Below, one piece after another: positions 34,801-36,725 of a stretch of DNA of 64,000 bases. Positions within the stretch are counted from its first letter, which is position 1. Each line of letters begins with the position of its first letter. The notes under the pieces are model-generated. The model searched no databases and was not told the origin of the DNA. It saw only the letters and a program-made list of their open reading frames with translations. Origin of the DNA: Tridacna crocea (taxonomy: Eukaryota > Mollusca > Bivalvia > Cardiida > Cardiidae); contig OX031062.1 in assembly GCA_943736015.1 (NCBI GenBank), forward strand, positions 60,562,962 through 60,626,961, read 5' to 3'. A program made the translations under genes and the position numbers.

Positions 34801-36725
34801 GTGTCAATGTCGCTCAGCTCGCTCAACGACCCGGAGGATGAGAACTGGAAATTAAGATTATAGACGGTGATGACAAAGTCTAAATTCCATTTGAATTAAG
34901 CTCTGGTGAAATGGAGCTTAACCTTTTACCAGACAGTTAAAATTTTAGACCTATCCAGATTGAAAGCATTTGCGGATGACAATTTTACAGTGGCTCAAAT
35001 GACACAATTCTCTTTCAATAGAGTAGAAAACTTTGTAGGAAAAAGGAGAAAATGCTGGTTACCAGCATTTTCTCCTTTTCCCACAATGTTTTCAAAAGGC
35101 CTCTTCTCCCACAATGTTTTCAAAAGGGTCGCTAAAAGGCGTCATTGTGGGGTAAAGGATTAATATATCTCCGTGATACATGATACGACGAAAGTAAAAA
35201 TAATTGTATTACATTTCAATTCGAAAAACTCTGGAAAATCAGCATTAGCATGTAATTTAGGGCAGATTGGACCGTATTCACATTTTTTTCTACTATTCAG
35301 TGGCGAAAAATCTGATACCATTCAGAGATTAACGTGGTGGACCCGTAATAGAAAACAGCTATTTCCACTATAATATCATCCTACGAAATTTGCTAACATT
35401 GAAAATGAGTATTTTTTATTACTTTCACTGGGCCACTTTTTCCTTTTTCTTTTTATCATTCCTAGAATTATCATTTATAAATCTAAAACCACTATATTCT
35501 CATTACAAAGAGATATGATAATTACCACACGGCAAAATTTTAGGTTTGTCTAAATCGAAAGCATTTGCAGACGACAAAATAAAAGTGACTAAAATTTCCA
35601 AATTTGTTTTGTGAAGGGTAGAAAACATCGTGGGAAAAGGATAAGCATTTCTCCTTTTCCCTCAATGTTTTCAAAAGTCTTCTTTCTAAGGGGCGTCAAA
35701 TGTAGGGATTGTGTGGAAATGGGTTAACAGAGCACGTTTCCGATATATTTGACGACAAATCATTGTATATTATAAGTCATTATACCTCGTCATATGCAAA
35801 TCTTGATTGTCGACCGCTGTAAGGGGTGACACTTTGGCGTGGAACGGGGCTTTCCGCAGGAGATAAGACGAGTTGTGTTCCTTCCAAACCCAGAAGCTTA
35901 GGTGACACACTGATCCGGCCTTTCATGTCCGGAGTTCGAGCCTTGTAAGCCGCTGCAAGTTTGTCCGGCGAAAAGCACTGCGAATACCAGATACAACACT
36001 CTTTGAATATGTGAACCCATCACGCAAAAAGGGACCATCTGGGAATTTCTCTGCATCAATTTTAGATAGAAACAGATCAACGATATTGCAGGTCACTTTA
36101 AGTTGATAATTCCAGAAGCCCCCCCCCCCCCCTTTTCCGTAATGGGTCACATATATTCCCGAGAGAAAGAGTATTCATTTCCCATTTAAAATATTTCGTT
36201 ATATTTTTTGCTGAAAACGACAACTATTACAGACAGGCCATAAGAAGATACTAGTCTAGTCCATTGAATAACTTTTCTTTTCTGAAACTTCTTATTCTTG
36301 ACTCACGTTTTACCCTTTACCAGACGACGAAATTTTAGCCCTGTACAAACTGAAAGCATCTGCAGACGACAATTTTAGTGTGGCTCAAATGGTGCGATTG
36401 TCTATTGATAGGGAAGAAAACATTGTGGGAAAAGGAGAAAATGCTGGTTACCAGCATTTTCTCCTTTTCCCACAATGTTTTCAAAAGGCTACTTTCCAAG
36501 GGTCGTCAAAAGTCGTCATTGCGTGGAAAAGGGTTTAAAATAAGGTTGATCGGTGCTCACTAAACGCCAGATAGAATGATAGCACAACTATGACAAACAC
36601 TGTGAAGAAGAATCATTATGGCCTACCTGAAGACGAGTTCGCCTGTGAACGAGCGAACTTATAGAAGTGCCACAAGAACGAAGCGAAACTGGAGATTTAA
36701 TCTCAACGAGTGACACAGTGGTCAT
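1674..36725 (-). CDS. Unrecognised 1126-residue protein, 15 exons
   Basis: Fifteen exons with GT..AG borders join without a frame break. Coding lengths from ATG to stop are 99, 192, 168, 206, 449, 478, 200, 166, 386, 154, 150, 212, 128, 190 and 203 nt, total 3381 nt = 1126 codons plus stop. The start (36725) is in a good context (ACAATGA) and begins MTTVSLVEIKSPVSLRSC. I see no signal peptide or membrane segment. The protein is rich in Ser, Lys, Arg, Asp and Glu, with Pro-Ser stretches in the N-terminal third. A Lys/Glu-rich run at about residues 283-330 looks like a coiled coil, and residues 617-637 (KRYNRWKRHRRKKKK) look like a nuclear or RNA/microtubule-binding basic patch. The C-terminal ~130 residues (exons 14-15) are less simple and include FRDYYLKSLYKDRL and SFTFSMFDLPEVY. 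I cannot assign a family, so cytoskeletal/ciliary or nuclear scaffold roles are guesses. Donors of exons 4 and 12 are non-consensus, but they are the only ones found that keep frame. Confidence 0.85.
1955..2050 (+). repeat. J hairpin element
   Basis: Starts GGGGGCTTAATGCATCTG and contains an imperfect palindrome GACCCAGGTTGGCC / GCTGACCTGGGCC. It belongs with the copies at 14248 and 27000. Confidence 0.55.
2160..2388 (+). mobile_element. F1, complete
   Basis: TTAA 2160-2163 and 2385-2388. Hairpin around 2265-2335 with tip GGTTACC. Confidence 0.9.
2506..2743 (-). mobile_element. F1, complete with 10-bp tip insertion
   Basis: TTAA at both ends. The hairpin tip reads GCTGGTAAGTTGGTAACCAGC, so an extra AAGTTGGT-like segment opens the loop. 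Confidence 0.88.
2828..2995 (-). mobile_element. F1 fragment joined to another dispersed repeat
   Basis: The B arm and part of the stem run to about 2905. The following 90 bp (AAGGCTTGCTCAATAACATT onward) recurs at 13745-13835. Confidence 0.55.
3101..3329 (-). mobile_element. F1-B, complete
   Basis: TTAA 3101-3104 and 3326-3329. Stem GGTGAAATTGCTC, tip ATCACGA. Confidence 0.9.
3388..3619 (+). mobile_element. F1-B, complete
   Basis: The left end has decayed to TGAA; right TTAA is at 3616-3619. It lies 58 bp from the previous F1-B copy, in opposite orientation. Confidence 0.88.
3738..4115 (-). repeat. tRNA-derived SINE-like unit, split by an F1-B copy
   Basis: On the minus strand it shows a B box GGTTCGAATCCCGCC and an A box TAGCTCATTGG. 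The sequence is interrupted at GTATTGTATTTAA (3839-3851) by the F1-B element and resumes at 4077 with GAAGCCATGCATGAAGGAG. Confidence 0.65.
3848..4076 (+). mobile_element. F1-B, complete, inserted in the SINE-like unit
   Basis: TTAA 3848-3851 and 4073-4076. The uninterrupted site at 4380-4430 has a single TTAA at the matching place. Confidence 0.92.
4325..4432 (-). repeat. Second SINE-like unit, empty-site paralogue
   Basis: CACCATAACCACTGAGCTAA through GTATTGTATTTAAACTGGGA to GAAGCCATGCATGAAGGAG matches 3785-4110 without the F1-B insertion. Confidence 0.7.
4500..4689 (-). CDS. Exon 14 (residues 997-1059)
   Basis: Acceptor tttacag|ACC, donor ACAGCCG|gtaagt, phase 0 in and 1 out. It encodes a less simple segment including DPNLLFRDYYLKSLYKDRL. 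Confidence 0.85.
5037..5293 (-). mobile_element. F1 with duplicated inner A-arm block
   Basis: Core at about 5090-5155. The block TCTGCAAATGCTTTCAAT occurs twice in a row (5210 and 5240). Confidence 0.75.
5350..5720 (-). mobile_element. F1, old copy hosting another F1
   Basis: The B arm 5350-5402 stops at TTTTAA and the core resumes after 5618 (AATTGTGGGAGAAAGAG). Confidence 0.65.
5403..5618 (+). mobile_element. F1, nested inner copy
   Basis: TTAA 5403-5406 and 5615-5618. The stem lacks one tip arm (GAAAATGCTGGTTCTCC). Confidence 0.85.
5810..5966 (-). mobile_element. F1, truncated on the left
   Basis: Core at about 5848-5920 with an A arm remnant ending CGTCGTCTGC at the next copy's TTAA. 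Confidence 0.6.
5967..6195 (-). mobile_element. F1, complete
   Basis: TTAA 5967-5970 and 6192-6195. Hairpin with matching CCTGTGGG / CCCACAGTG arms. Confidence 0.92.
6261..6388 (-). CDS. Exon 13 (residues 954-996)
   Basis: Acceptor attgcag|CTT, donor CCTCAG|gtacag, phase 1 in and 0 out. It is Lys/Pro-rich (LKDQPKSKTTVNLPALSKTL). Confidence 0.83.
6452..6800 (+). repeat. F1 A-arm stub followed by a bivalve-type dispersed repeat
   Basis: The F1 A arm (6452-6517) breaks into CCGGTGTCCGTCGTGCTTCG and then a degenerate ~150-bp repeated motif with GGTTGCCATGGCAACCAAA, also seen at 56.26 kb. Confidence 0.55.
6861..7089 (-). mobile_element. F1, complete, variant arms
   Basis: Left TTAA 6861-6864; the right end has decayed. 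The A arm has GAGCTGCTTGAAAATTG in place of the usual sequence. Confidence 0.82.
7223..7434 (-). CDS. Exon 12 (residues 883-953)
   Basis: Acceptor gttacag|GAA, donor AAGAAAT|gtaaat (atypical at -1), phase 2 in and 1 out. It contains SSWDEIRPGKKTARKIGVVE. Confidence 0.8.
7491..7698 (-). mobile_element. F1, right end missing
   Basis: TTAA 7491-7494 and a perfect stem. The A arm breaks off at CCTAAAATTTTTAAT. Confidence 0.85.
7850..7931 (-). repeat. tRNA-derived SINE fragment
   Basis: Reverse strand carries TAGGCTTAATGGTAAAGG (A-box-like) and GGATTTGATCCTC (B-box-like) about 30 bp apart. Confidence 0.45.
7932..8055 (-). mobile_element. F1, left half
   Basis: TTAA and B arm are good. The stem has lost its tip (ATGCTGCCTGCATTTCCC) and the A arm is gone. 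Confidence 0.7.
8100..8405 (-). mobile_element. F1, old and rearranged
   Basis: B arm 8100-8160, then a broken stem and a partly repeated A arm to 8405. Confidence 0.55.
8417..8663. mobile_element. G fold-back element with internal direct repeats
   Basis: Ends GTATTCACCAACCATTCTT / AATGGTTGGTGAATATGG are inverted. The middle holds TTAGCCAATCAGAAGTTGTG in both orientations, and the right half repeats a 40-bp block (TGGTTTAGCCAATCAGAAGT) three times. Confidence 0.8.
8690..8839 (-). CDS. Exon 11 (residues 833-882)
   Basis: Acceptor tctttag|GGA, donor CCAAG|gtttgt, phase 2 in and 2 out. It encodes ERTNATNTDASNQSSKSCEK and a basic tail. Confidence 0.82.
9300..9404. repeat. E palindromic element
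   Basis: CCAAGATCAGGCTGCA / TGCAATCTGATCTTG inverted arms, then CACTGTCCGTAAAAGGTCAG and a TTAA end. Confidence 0.7.
9422..9648 (+). mobile_element. F1, complete
   Basis: TTAA 9422-9425 and 9645-9648. Stem intact apart from CCACGATG. Confidence 0.9.
9685..10150 (+). mobile_element. LTR retroelement fossil, very short (non-autonomous)
   Basis: Two direct repeats of about 163 bp (9685-9847 and 9987-10150) start TGTCAC and end TTACA. After the first comes TTTGGTGGCAGCGG, which looks like a primer-binding site. Before the second comes CCCAAAGGGGGGAG, which looks like a polypurine tract. The interior is only about 140 bp and has no gene. Flanks CTAA / CTAG suggest a 4-bp target duplication with one change. 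The repeats differ at roughly a tenth of positions, so it is not recent. Ty3-like is a guess from the priming sequence. Confidence 0.75.
10366..10384. repeat. TA microsatellite
   Basis: About nine TA units, inside an intron. Confidence 0.8.
10510..10738 (-). mobile_element. F1, complete
   Basis: TTAA 10510-10513 and 10735-10738. One stem arm reads CATTTTGTTTTTTTCCC. Confidence 0.9.
10836..10989 (-). CDS. Exon 10 (residues 782-832)
   Basis: Acceptor cattcag|AAC, donor AATTGG|gtaagt, phase 1 in and 2 out. It encodes EQLEAMDQKEWLPDITSHYS and a polar tail. Confidence 0.85.
11080..11208 (+). mobile_element. F1 with large A-arm deletion
   Basis: The left end runs straight from ACAACATTTTA into GGTTACCAGC, with a full B arm after it. 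Confidence 0.75.
11304..11689 (-). CDS. Exon 9 (residues 653-781)
   Basis: Acceptor attccag|AAA, donor TCTTCAG|gtaatt, phase 2 in and 1 out. It encodes NFQVERILDRMYDQIHGPPP, an Arg-rich RLRNRRRRQELHV run, a Ser-rich stretch, and DDLCYWPFIEQYKQEMMM near the end. Confidence 0.87.
11759..11987 (-). mobile_element. F1, complete
   Basis: TTAA 11759-11762; the right end has decayed (GGGTAAAA). It lies 70 bp upstream of exon 9. Confidence 0.88.
11988..12377. mobile_element. Cluster of decayed F1 pieces
   Basis: A degraded + copy (11988-12186), a degraded - copy (12188-12342) and an A-arm stub (12343-12377) lie head to tail. Confidence 0.6.
12378..12606 (-). mobile_element. F1, complete
   Basis: TTAA 12378-12381; right end GAGTTAG. 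Stem arms are intact with one T run. Confidence 0.9.
12643..12872 (+). mobile_element. F1, complete
   Basis: TTAA 12643-12646 and 12869-12872. Similar sequence (CATTATGTGGTAA..GGTTAACC..CTTTTT) lies on both sides, at 12611-12642 and 12927-12962. Confidence 0.9.
12871..12922. repeat. 26-bp direct duplication
   Basis: AAAAGGTTTCACAAACAGAA plus GTCATT occurs twice in tandem. Confidence 0.85.
13018..13183 (-). CDS. Exon 8 (residues 598-652), basic patch
   Basis: Acceptor gttacag|TTC, donor GAACA|gtaagg, phase 1 in and 2 out. It contains KRYNRWKRHRRKKKKDGEHH followed by acidic ESSDENDE, a typical nuclear-localisation-like charge pattern. Confidence 0.82.
13511..13738 (+). mobile_element. F1-D, complete
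   Basis: TTAA 13511-13514 and 13735-13738. Ends CCCTTTCCC / GGGAAAGGG; A arm GGACCAGACCGAATTG. Confidence 0.9.
13745..13896 (+). repeat. Dispersed repeat and J fragment
   Basis: 13745-13835 matches 2905-2995. 13858-13896 carries the J end AAAGGGGGCGTAGTGCATCT. Confidence 0.5.
13913..14140 (-). mobile_element. F1, complete
   Basis: TTAA 13913-13916; right end GAGTGAA. The stem is perfect over more than 30 bp per arm. Confidence 0.9.
14248..14560 (+). repeat. J element split by an F1 copy
   Basis: GGTCAGCCTGCG / GCAAGCTGACC hairpin, then ACTTTACTCAGGTGCATTAA. The J end (GCCCTTTTATTACAG) continues after 14536 on the far side of the F1 copy. Confidence 0.65.
14307..14536 (-). mobile_element. 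F1, complete, inserted in J
   Basis: TTAA 14307-14310 and 14533-14536. The stem base carries CACTGTGGG on the left and CCCACAGTC on the right. Confidence 0.92.
14609..14837 (-). mobile_element. F1-D, complete
   Basis: TTAA 14609-14612 and 14834-14837. B arm CCTGGTTTTTACGGGTC, A arm with TTTGGTCTAGTCC. Confidence 0.9.
14949..15750. repeat. Tandem duplication of a palindromic repeat
   Basis: AGAGGATAATCAACTGGTTA opens an inverted repeat closing with TAACTAGTTGATTATCCTCT. Copies lie at about 14956-15107 and 15450-15610. Each is followed by the same flank (GTAGTTCCTAAATTA, GGCAGGAAGTGAAAGTG, CTAGTGATGA), so about 490 bp was duplicated in direct order. Confidence 0.8.
15831..16030 (-). CDS. Exon 7 (residues 531-597)
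   Basis: Acceptor tttgcag|TAC, donor AGTAATG|gtacaa, phase 2 in and 1 out. The frame stays open past the donor to a stop near 15778, so a read-through transcript would end here. The donor is chosen because exon 8 needs phase 1. The segment is TTTKTVIVPSPDTQ and onward. Confidence 0.78.
16467..16695 (+). mobile_element. F1-B, complete
   Basis: ATAA/TTAA ends. The hairpin has GGTGAAATTGATCGTGACGA on the left arm. Confidence 0.9.
16728..16956 (-). mobile_element. F1, complete
   Basis: TTAA 16728-16731 and 16953-16956; the right TTAA is also the left TTAA of the next copy. Confidence 0.9.
16953..17179 (-). mobile_element. F1, complete, sharing a TTAA with its neighbour
   Basis: TTAA 16953-16956 and 17176-17179. 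The stem is diverged (TTTGTTGGATGAGGGG / CCTTTCCAACAAAG), with both stem bases changed together. Confidence 0.85.
17762..17860 (-). mobile_element. F1, A-arm half
   Basis: TTGTCTGCAAATACTTTC..GGTAAAAAGTTAA; the hairpin is missing. Confidence 0.7.
17898..18167. mobile_element. TIR element with two internal hairpins (MITE-like)
   Basis: Terminal inverted repeats of about 45 bp: ATATGGC, then TGCAACACAC, AAAAGGGGCATTCGGACATT and GCGTAAAGTG. Inside, GAGCCTGCGCAGTCCGCGCA forms a perfect hairpin at 17958-17990, and a decayed second copy (CGTACGCAGTCCGCGAG) lies near 18090. It differs from F1 in having no TTAA and GC-rich stems. Confidence 0.8.
18168..19430. other. Intron stretch, no recognised feature
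   Basis: Part of intron 6 of the minus-strand gene. A J-like fragment (GCAGGTTAACCTGGGTCG) lies at 19109-19140. The longest open frame (18880-19215) has no recognisable domain. Confidence 0.5.
19436..19585. repeat. G-run and C-run pair
   Basis: Near 19443-19470 lie two runs of about 10-12 G, and near 19564-19580 two C runs, inverted with respect to each other. Confidence 0.7.
19970..20050 (+). mobile_element. F1 A-arm stub, decayed
   Basis: CTCTTTGCCAGACGACAAAA followed by CTTGAAAGCATGC. Confidence 0.5.
20051..21015. other. Intron stretch, no gene seen
   Basis: AT-rich. A weak F1 trace lies at 20427-20510 (GTTATCCCTTTACCATCAG). Nothing else is recognised. Confidence 0.45.
21021..21095. repeat. 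25-bp tandem repeat, three units
   Basis: ACAACATAATGTTAGACTTG plus TCAAC, three perfect units in a row. Confidence 0.95.
21795..21909. repeat. E palindromic element
   Basis: ATATCAGACTGCACG / TGCAGTCTGATCTTGATC, ending AAAAGGTTAA. Confidence 0.7.
22126..22210. repeat. E element, diverged
   Basis: GGCGGCATGCTTATAAAATC, then TCTGCAGTCTGATCTTAATC. Confidence 0.55.
22395..22908 (+). mobile_element. F1 remnant split by a two-unit bivalve-type repeat
   Basis: A-arm remnant (22395-22480) and right-stem plus B-arm remnant (22823-22908) flank 22482-22822. The insert is two ~170-bp units (GAGATCTTATAGTCAT, TTTGGTGCTGA, GATGCTAGAGTGTAAAC) with an ACGGACGGACGTCGACGGAC tail and GTGAGCTA end. Confidence 0.6.
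23455..23535. repeat. GACAGA/GA-rich microsatellite
   Basis: AGACAGACAGACAGAGAGAGAG and degenerate units before it. Confidence 0.85.
23594..23687 (+). mobile_element. F1 A-arm fragment
   Basis: ACGACAAAATTTTAGACATG onward, cut by the TTAA of the next copy. Confidence 0.7.
23688..23890 (+). mobile_element. F1, complete but old
   Basis: TTAA 23688-23691. Stem GGAGAAAATCCTGATTACCA with several mismatches. Confidence 0.8.
23987..24086. repeat. E element abutting F1
   Basis: Perfect palindrome AGATCAGACTGCACG..TGCAGTCTGATCT, then CACTGTCCGCAAAAG and GTTTAA at the junction with the F1-D copy. Confidence 0.75.
24083..24311 (+). mobile_element. F1-D, complete
   Basis: TTAA 24083-24086 and 24308-24311. 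Confidence 0.9.
24312..25430. other. Intron stretch, nothing recognised
   Basis: No F1, E, G or J sequence and no convincing exon on either strand. It is the longest repeat-poor part of intron 6. Confidence 0.5.
25432..25500. repeat. E element
   Basis: GTCCAAGATCAGACTGCACA / TCTTAGGACTATGCTGTCC. Confidence 0.6.
25673..25785. mobile_element. G fragment, one end
   Basis: GTATTCACCAACCAGTCTTA to GATTGGCTAAACC; the other half is absent. Confidence 0.7.
25858..26905. repeat. Inverted degenerate minisatellite, 'TTTCGCCCA' units
   Basis: 25865-25965 and 26305-26505 are built from loose 12-20 bp units around CATTTCGCCC. 26615-26905 is built from the reverse complement, GGGCGAAATGG. The arms meet across about 100 bp of other sequence. 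Open frames through it (HFAQ, RPFPIS repeats) are by-products. Confidence 0.85.
27000..27330 (+). repeat. J element split by an F1 copy
   Basis: Perfect hairpin CATGTCAGCCTGCGCAG / CTACGCAGGCTGACATG, then CAGATGCATTAG. GCCCCCTTTCTC follows the F1 copy at 27311. Confidence 0.75.
27084..27310 (+). mobile_element. F1, complete, inserted in J
   Basis: Left end TTAG (decayed TTAA), right TTAA 27307-27310. Confidence 0.9.
27408..27515. repeat. E element
   Basis: CCAAGATCAGACTGCATG / TGCAGTCTGATCTTGATCC, then GCTGTTCGC. Confidence 0.7.
27690..27917 (+). mobile_element. F1, complete
   Basis: TTAA 27690-27693 and 27914-27917, the latter shared with the A-arm fragment 27914-27980. Confidence 0.9.
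27914..27980 (+). mobile_element. F1 A-arm fragment
   Basis: CCCAGACGATACAAATTTTT..GCAGACGACAA, cut at the TTAA of the next element. Confidence 0.65.
27981..28208 (-). mobile_element. F1-C, complete
   Basis: TTAA 27981-27984 and 28205-28208. Stem ACACTGTGGGAAAAGGAG / CTCCTTTTCCCACAGTGT is perfect. Confidence 0.92.
28209..28735 (+). repeat. ~93-bp tandem array grown inside an F1-like element
   Basis: Five units begin GAATGATTGGATTTGTATGT at about 28218, 28311, 28401, 28494 and 28587. Each holds AACATTGTTGGAAGTGGAG and TACTTTTAAACTTTTTCA. An F1-like B arm and GGAAAGGGTTA end follow at 28680-28733. Confidence 0.88.
28853..29258 (-). mobile_element. F1 with the hairpin region repeated
   Basis: Between one B-arm end and one A-arm end, the block AACCTGAG(G/A)AAGAA..AAACATTG..TTTTCAGTCACTTTTGAC is present about two and a half times (28890, 28950, 29060). 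Confidence 0.85.
29318..29795 (-). CDS. Exon 6 (residues 372-530)
   Basis: Acceptor acttcag|ATT, donor GATCG|gtatgt, phase 1 in and 2 out. It is the longest exon and encodes a Ser-rich, mainly disordered segment with one aromatic island, CWSDIWPFPGG. The intron that follows on the minus strand is about 13.3 kb and is repeat-filled. Confidence 0.85.
29891..30126 (+). mobile_element. F1, complete, small extra palindrome
   Basis: TTAA 29891-29894 and 30123-30126. The A arm carries an inserted TGCACTCGGTGCATGAGTGC. Confidence 0.9.
30127..30564. other. Intron 5, nothing recognised
   Basis: No repeat family of this window and no extra exon seen. Confidence 0.5.
30565..31013 (-). CDS. Exon 5 (residues 222-371), coiled-coil segment
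   Basis: Acceptor cattacag|ACG, donor TATGAAG|gtttga, phase 2 in and 1 out. It carries the Lys/Glu/Arg-rich run IYKEKKRLKEEKDKEMAEEK and following basic residues, the strongest coiled-coil candidate in the protein. Confidence 0.85.
31129..31327. mobile_element. G element, complete
   Basis: GGGCCCGTATTCACCAACCA and its inverted copy at the two ends, with TTAGCCAATC inverted pairs in the middle. Both halves still align almost end to end. Confidence 0.88.
31395..31560 (-). repeat. tRNA-derived SINE
   Basis: Minus strand: TCGTGAGGTAGAGCG (A box) and GTCCTGAGTTCGATACCC (B box) at pol III spacing, followed by a non-tRNA body. Confidence 0.7.
32320..32420. repeat. J-like fragment
   Basis: TCGACTCAGGACAGCCTGCG..CGCAGTTC, half of the J hairpin. 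A similar half lies at 34270-34305. Confidence 0.4.
32428..32515. repeat. E element, near-perfect palindrome
   Basis: ACCTTTTGCGGACAGTGTAG, AGATCAGACTGCACAGAACG, then the inverse TGCAGTCTGATCTTGGATC. Confidence 0.8.
32534..32696 (-). mobile_element. F1-D lacking one stem arm
   Basis: TTAA at both ends. GGAGAAAATGCTGA joins directly to ATTGTCGTCTGC, so the return arm of the hairpin is gone. Confidence 0.88.
32989..33208 (+). mobile_element. F1, complete, shortened stem
   Basis: The left stem arm lost AGGAGA, while the right arm kept TTTTCTCC. It lies about 60 bp downstream of exon 4's donor. Confidence 0.88.
33267..33472 (-). CDS. Exon 4 (residues 154-222)
   Basis: Acceptor tcatcag|ACC, phase 0 in, phase 2 out at a weak donor GGAAC|gttaaa. 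It encodes a Ser/Pro-rich linker ending in YRPSLEGFVVGGQKLLSPEK. The weak donor is supported because the next exon restores the frame exactly. Confidence 0.75.
33753..33981 (+). mobile_element. F1-B, complete
   Basis: TTAA 33753-33756 and 33978-33981. Tip GCTCGTGACGAGC. Confidence 0.92.
34361..34589 (-). mobile_element. F1, complete
   Basis: TGAA/TTAA ends. Lies about 90 bp from exon 3. Confidence 0.9.
34677..34844 (-). CDS. Exon 3 (residues 98-153)
   Basis: Acceptor tttccag|TTC, donor GCGAAG|gtaaga, phase 0/0. It holds an acidic stretch SDIDTDGEQDREQWDVDD followed by a more hydrophobic LFVVGSRQKLHGPYDVP. Confidence 0.85.
34918..35163 (+). mobile_element. F1, complete, with 27-bp duplication
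   Basis: TTAA 34918-34921 and 35160-35163. CTCTTCTCCCACAATG..CAAAAGG is repeated once at the stem base. Confidence 0.9.
35326..35520 (-). mobile_element. TTAA element (family K), truncated and inverted relative to 52690
   Basis: Starts TTAACGTGGTGGACCCGTAA and continues as the reverse complement of 52860-53057, stopping at GATATGATAATTACCAC where an F1 copy begins. Confidence 0.8.
35521..35726 (+). mobile_element. F1, left end lost
   Basis: A arm from ACCACACGGC; right TTAA 35723-35726. The stem is short (GGATAAGCATTTCTCC). Lies 60 bp from exon 2. Confidence 0.85.
35786..35977 (-). CDS. Exon 2 (residues 34-97)
   Basis: Acceptor attcgcag|TGC, donor GACGAG|gtataa, phase 0 on both sides. It encodes CFSPDKLAAAYKARTPDMKG and onward, with Ser-Pro repeats. 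A closer acceptor (cttgcag, 18 bp inside) would leave the frame with a stop, so the outer one was chosen. Confidence 0.85.
36309..36537 (+). mobile_element. F1, complete
   Basis: In intron 1 of the minus-strand gene. Perfect stem, right end GTTTAA. Confidence 0.9.
36627..36725 (-). CDS. Exon 1 of the 1126-residue gene (residues 1-33)
   Basis: ATG at 36725 with A at -3. It ends CTTCAG|gtaggc in phase 0. The encoded segment is Ser/Arg-rich. Confidence 0.8.

Noticed and set aside
35898-36150. Longer minus-strand reading frames around exon 2
   Set aside because: Only the frame opened by the acceptor at 35978 connects to exons 1 and 3 in phase. The others end in simple sequence.
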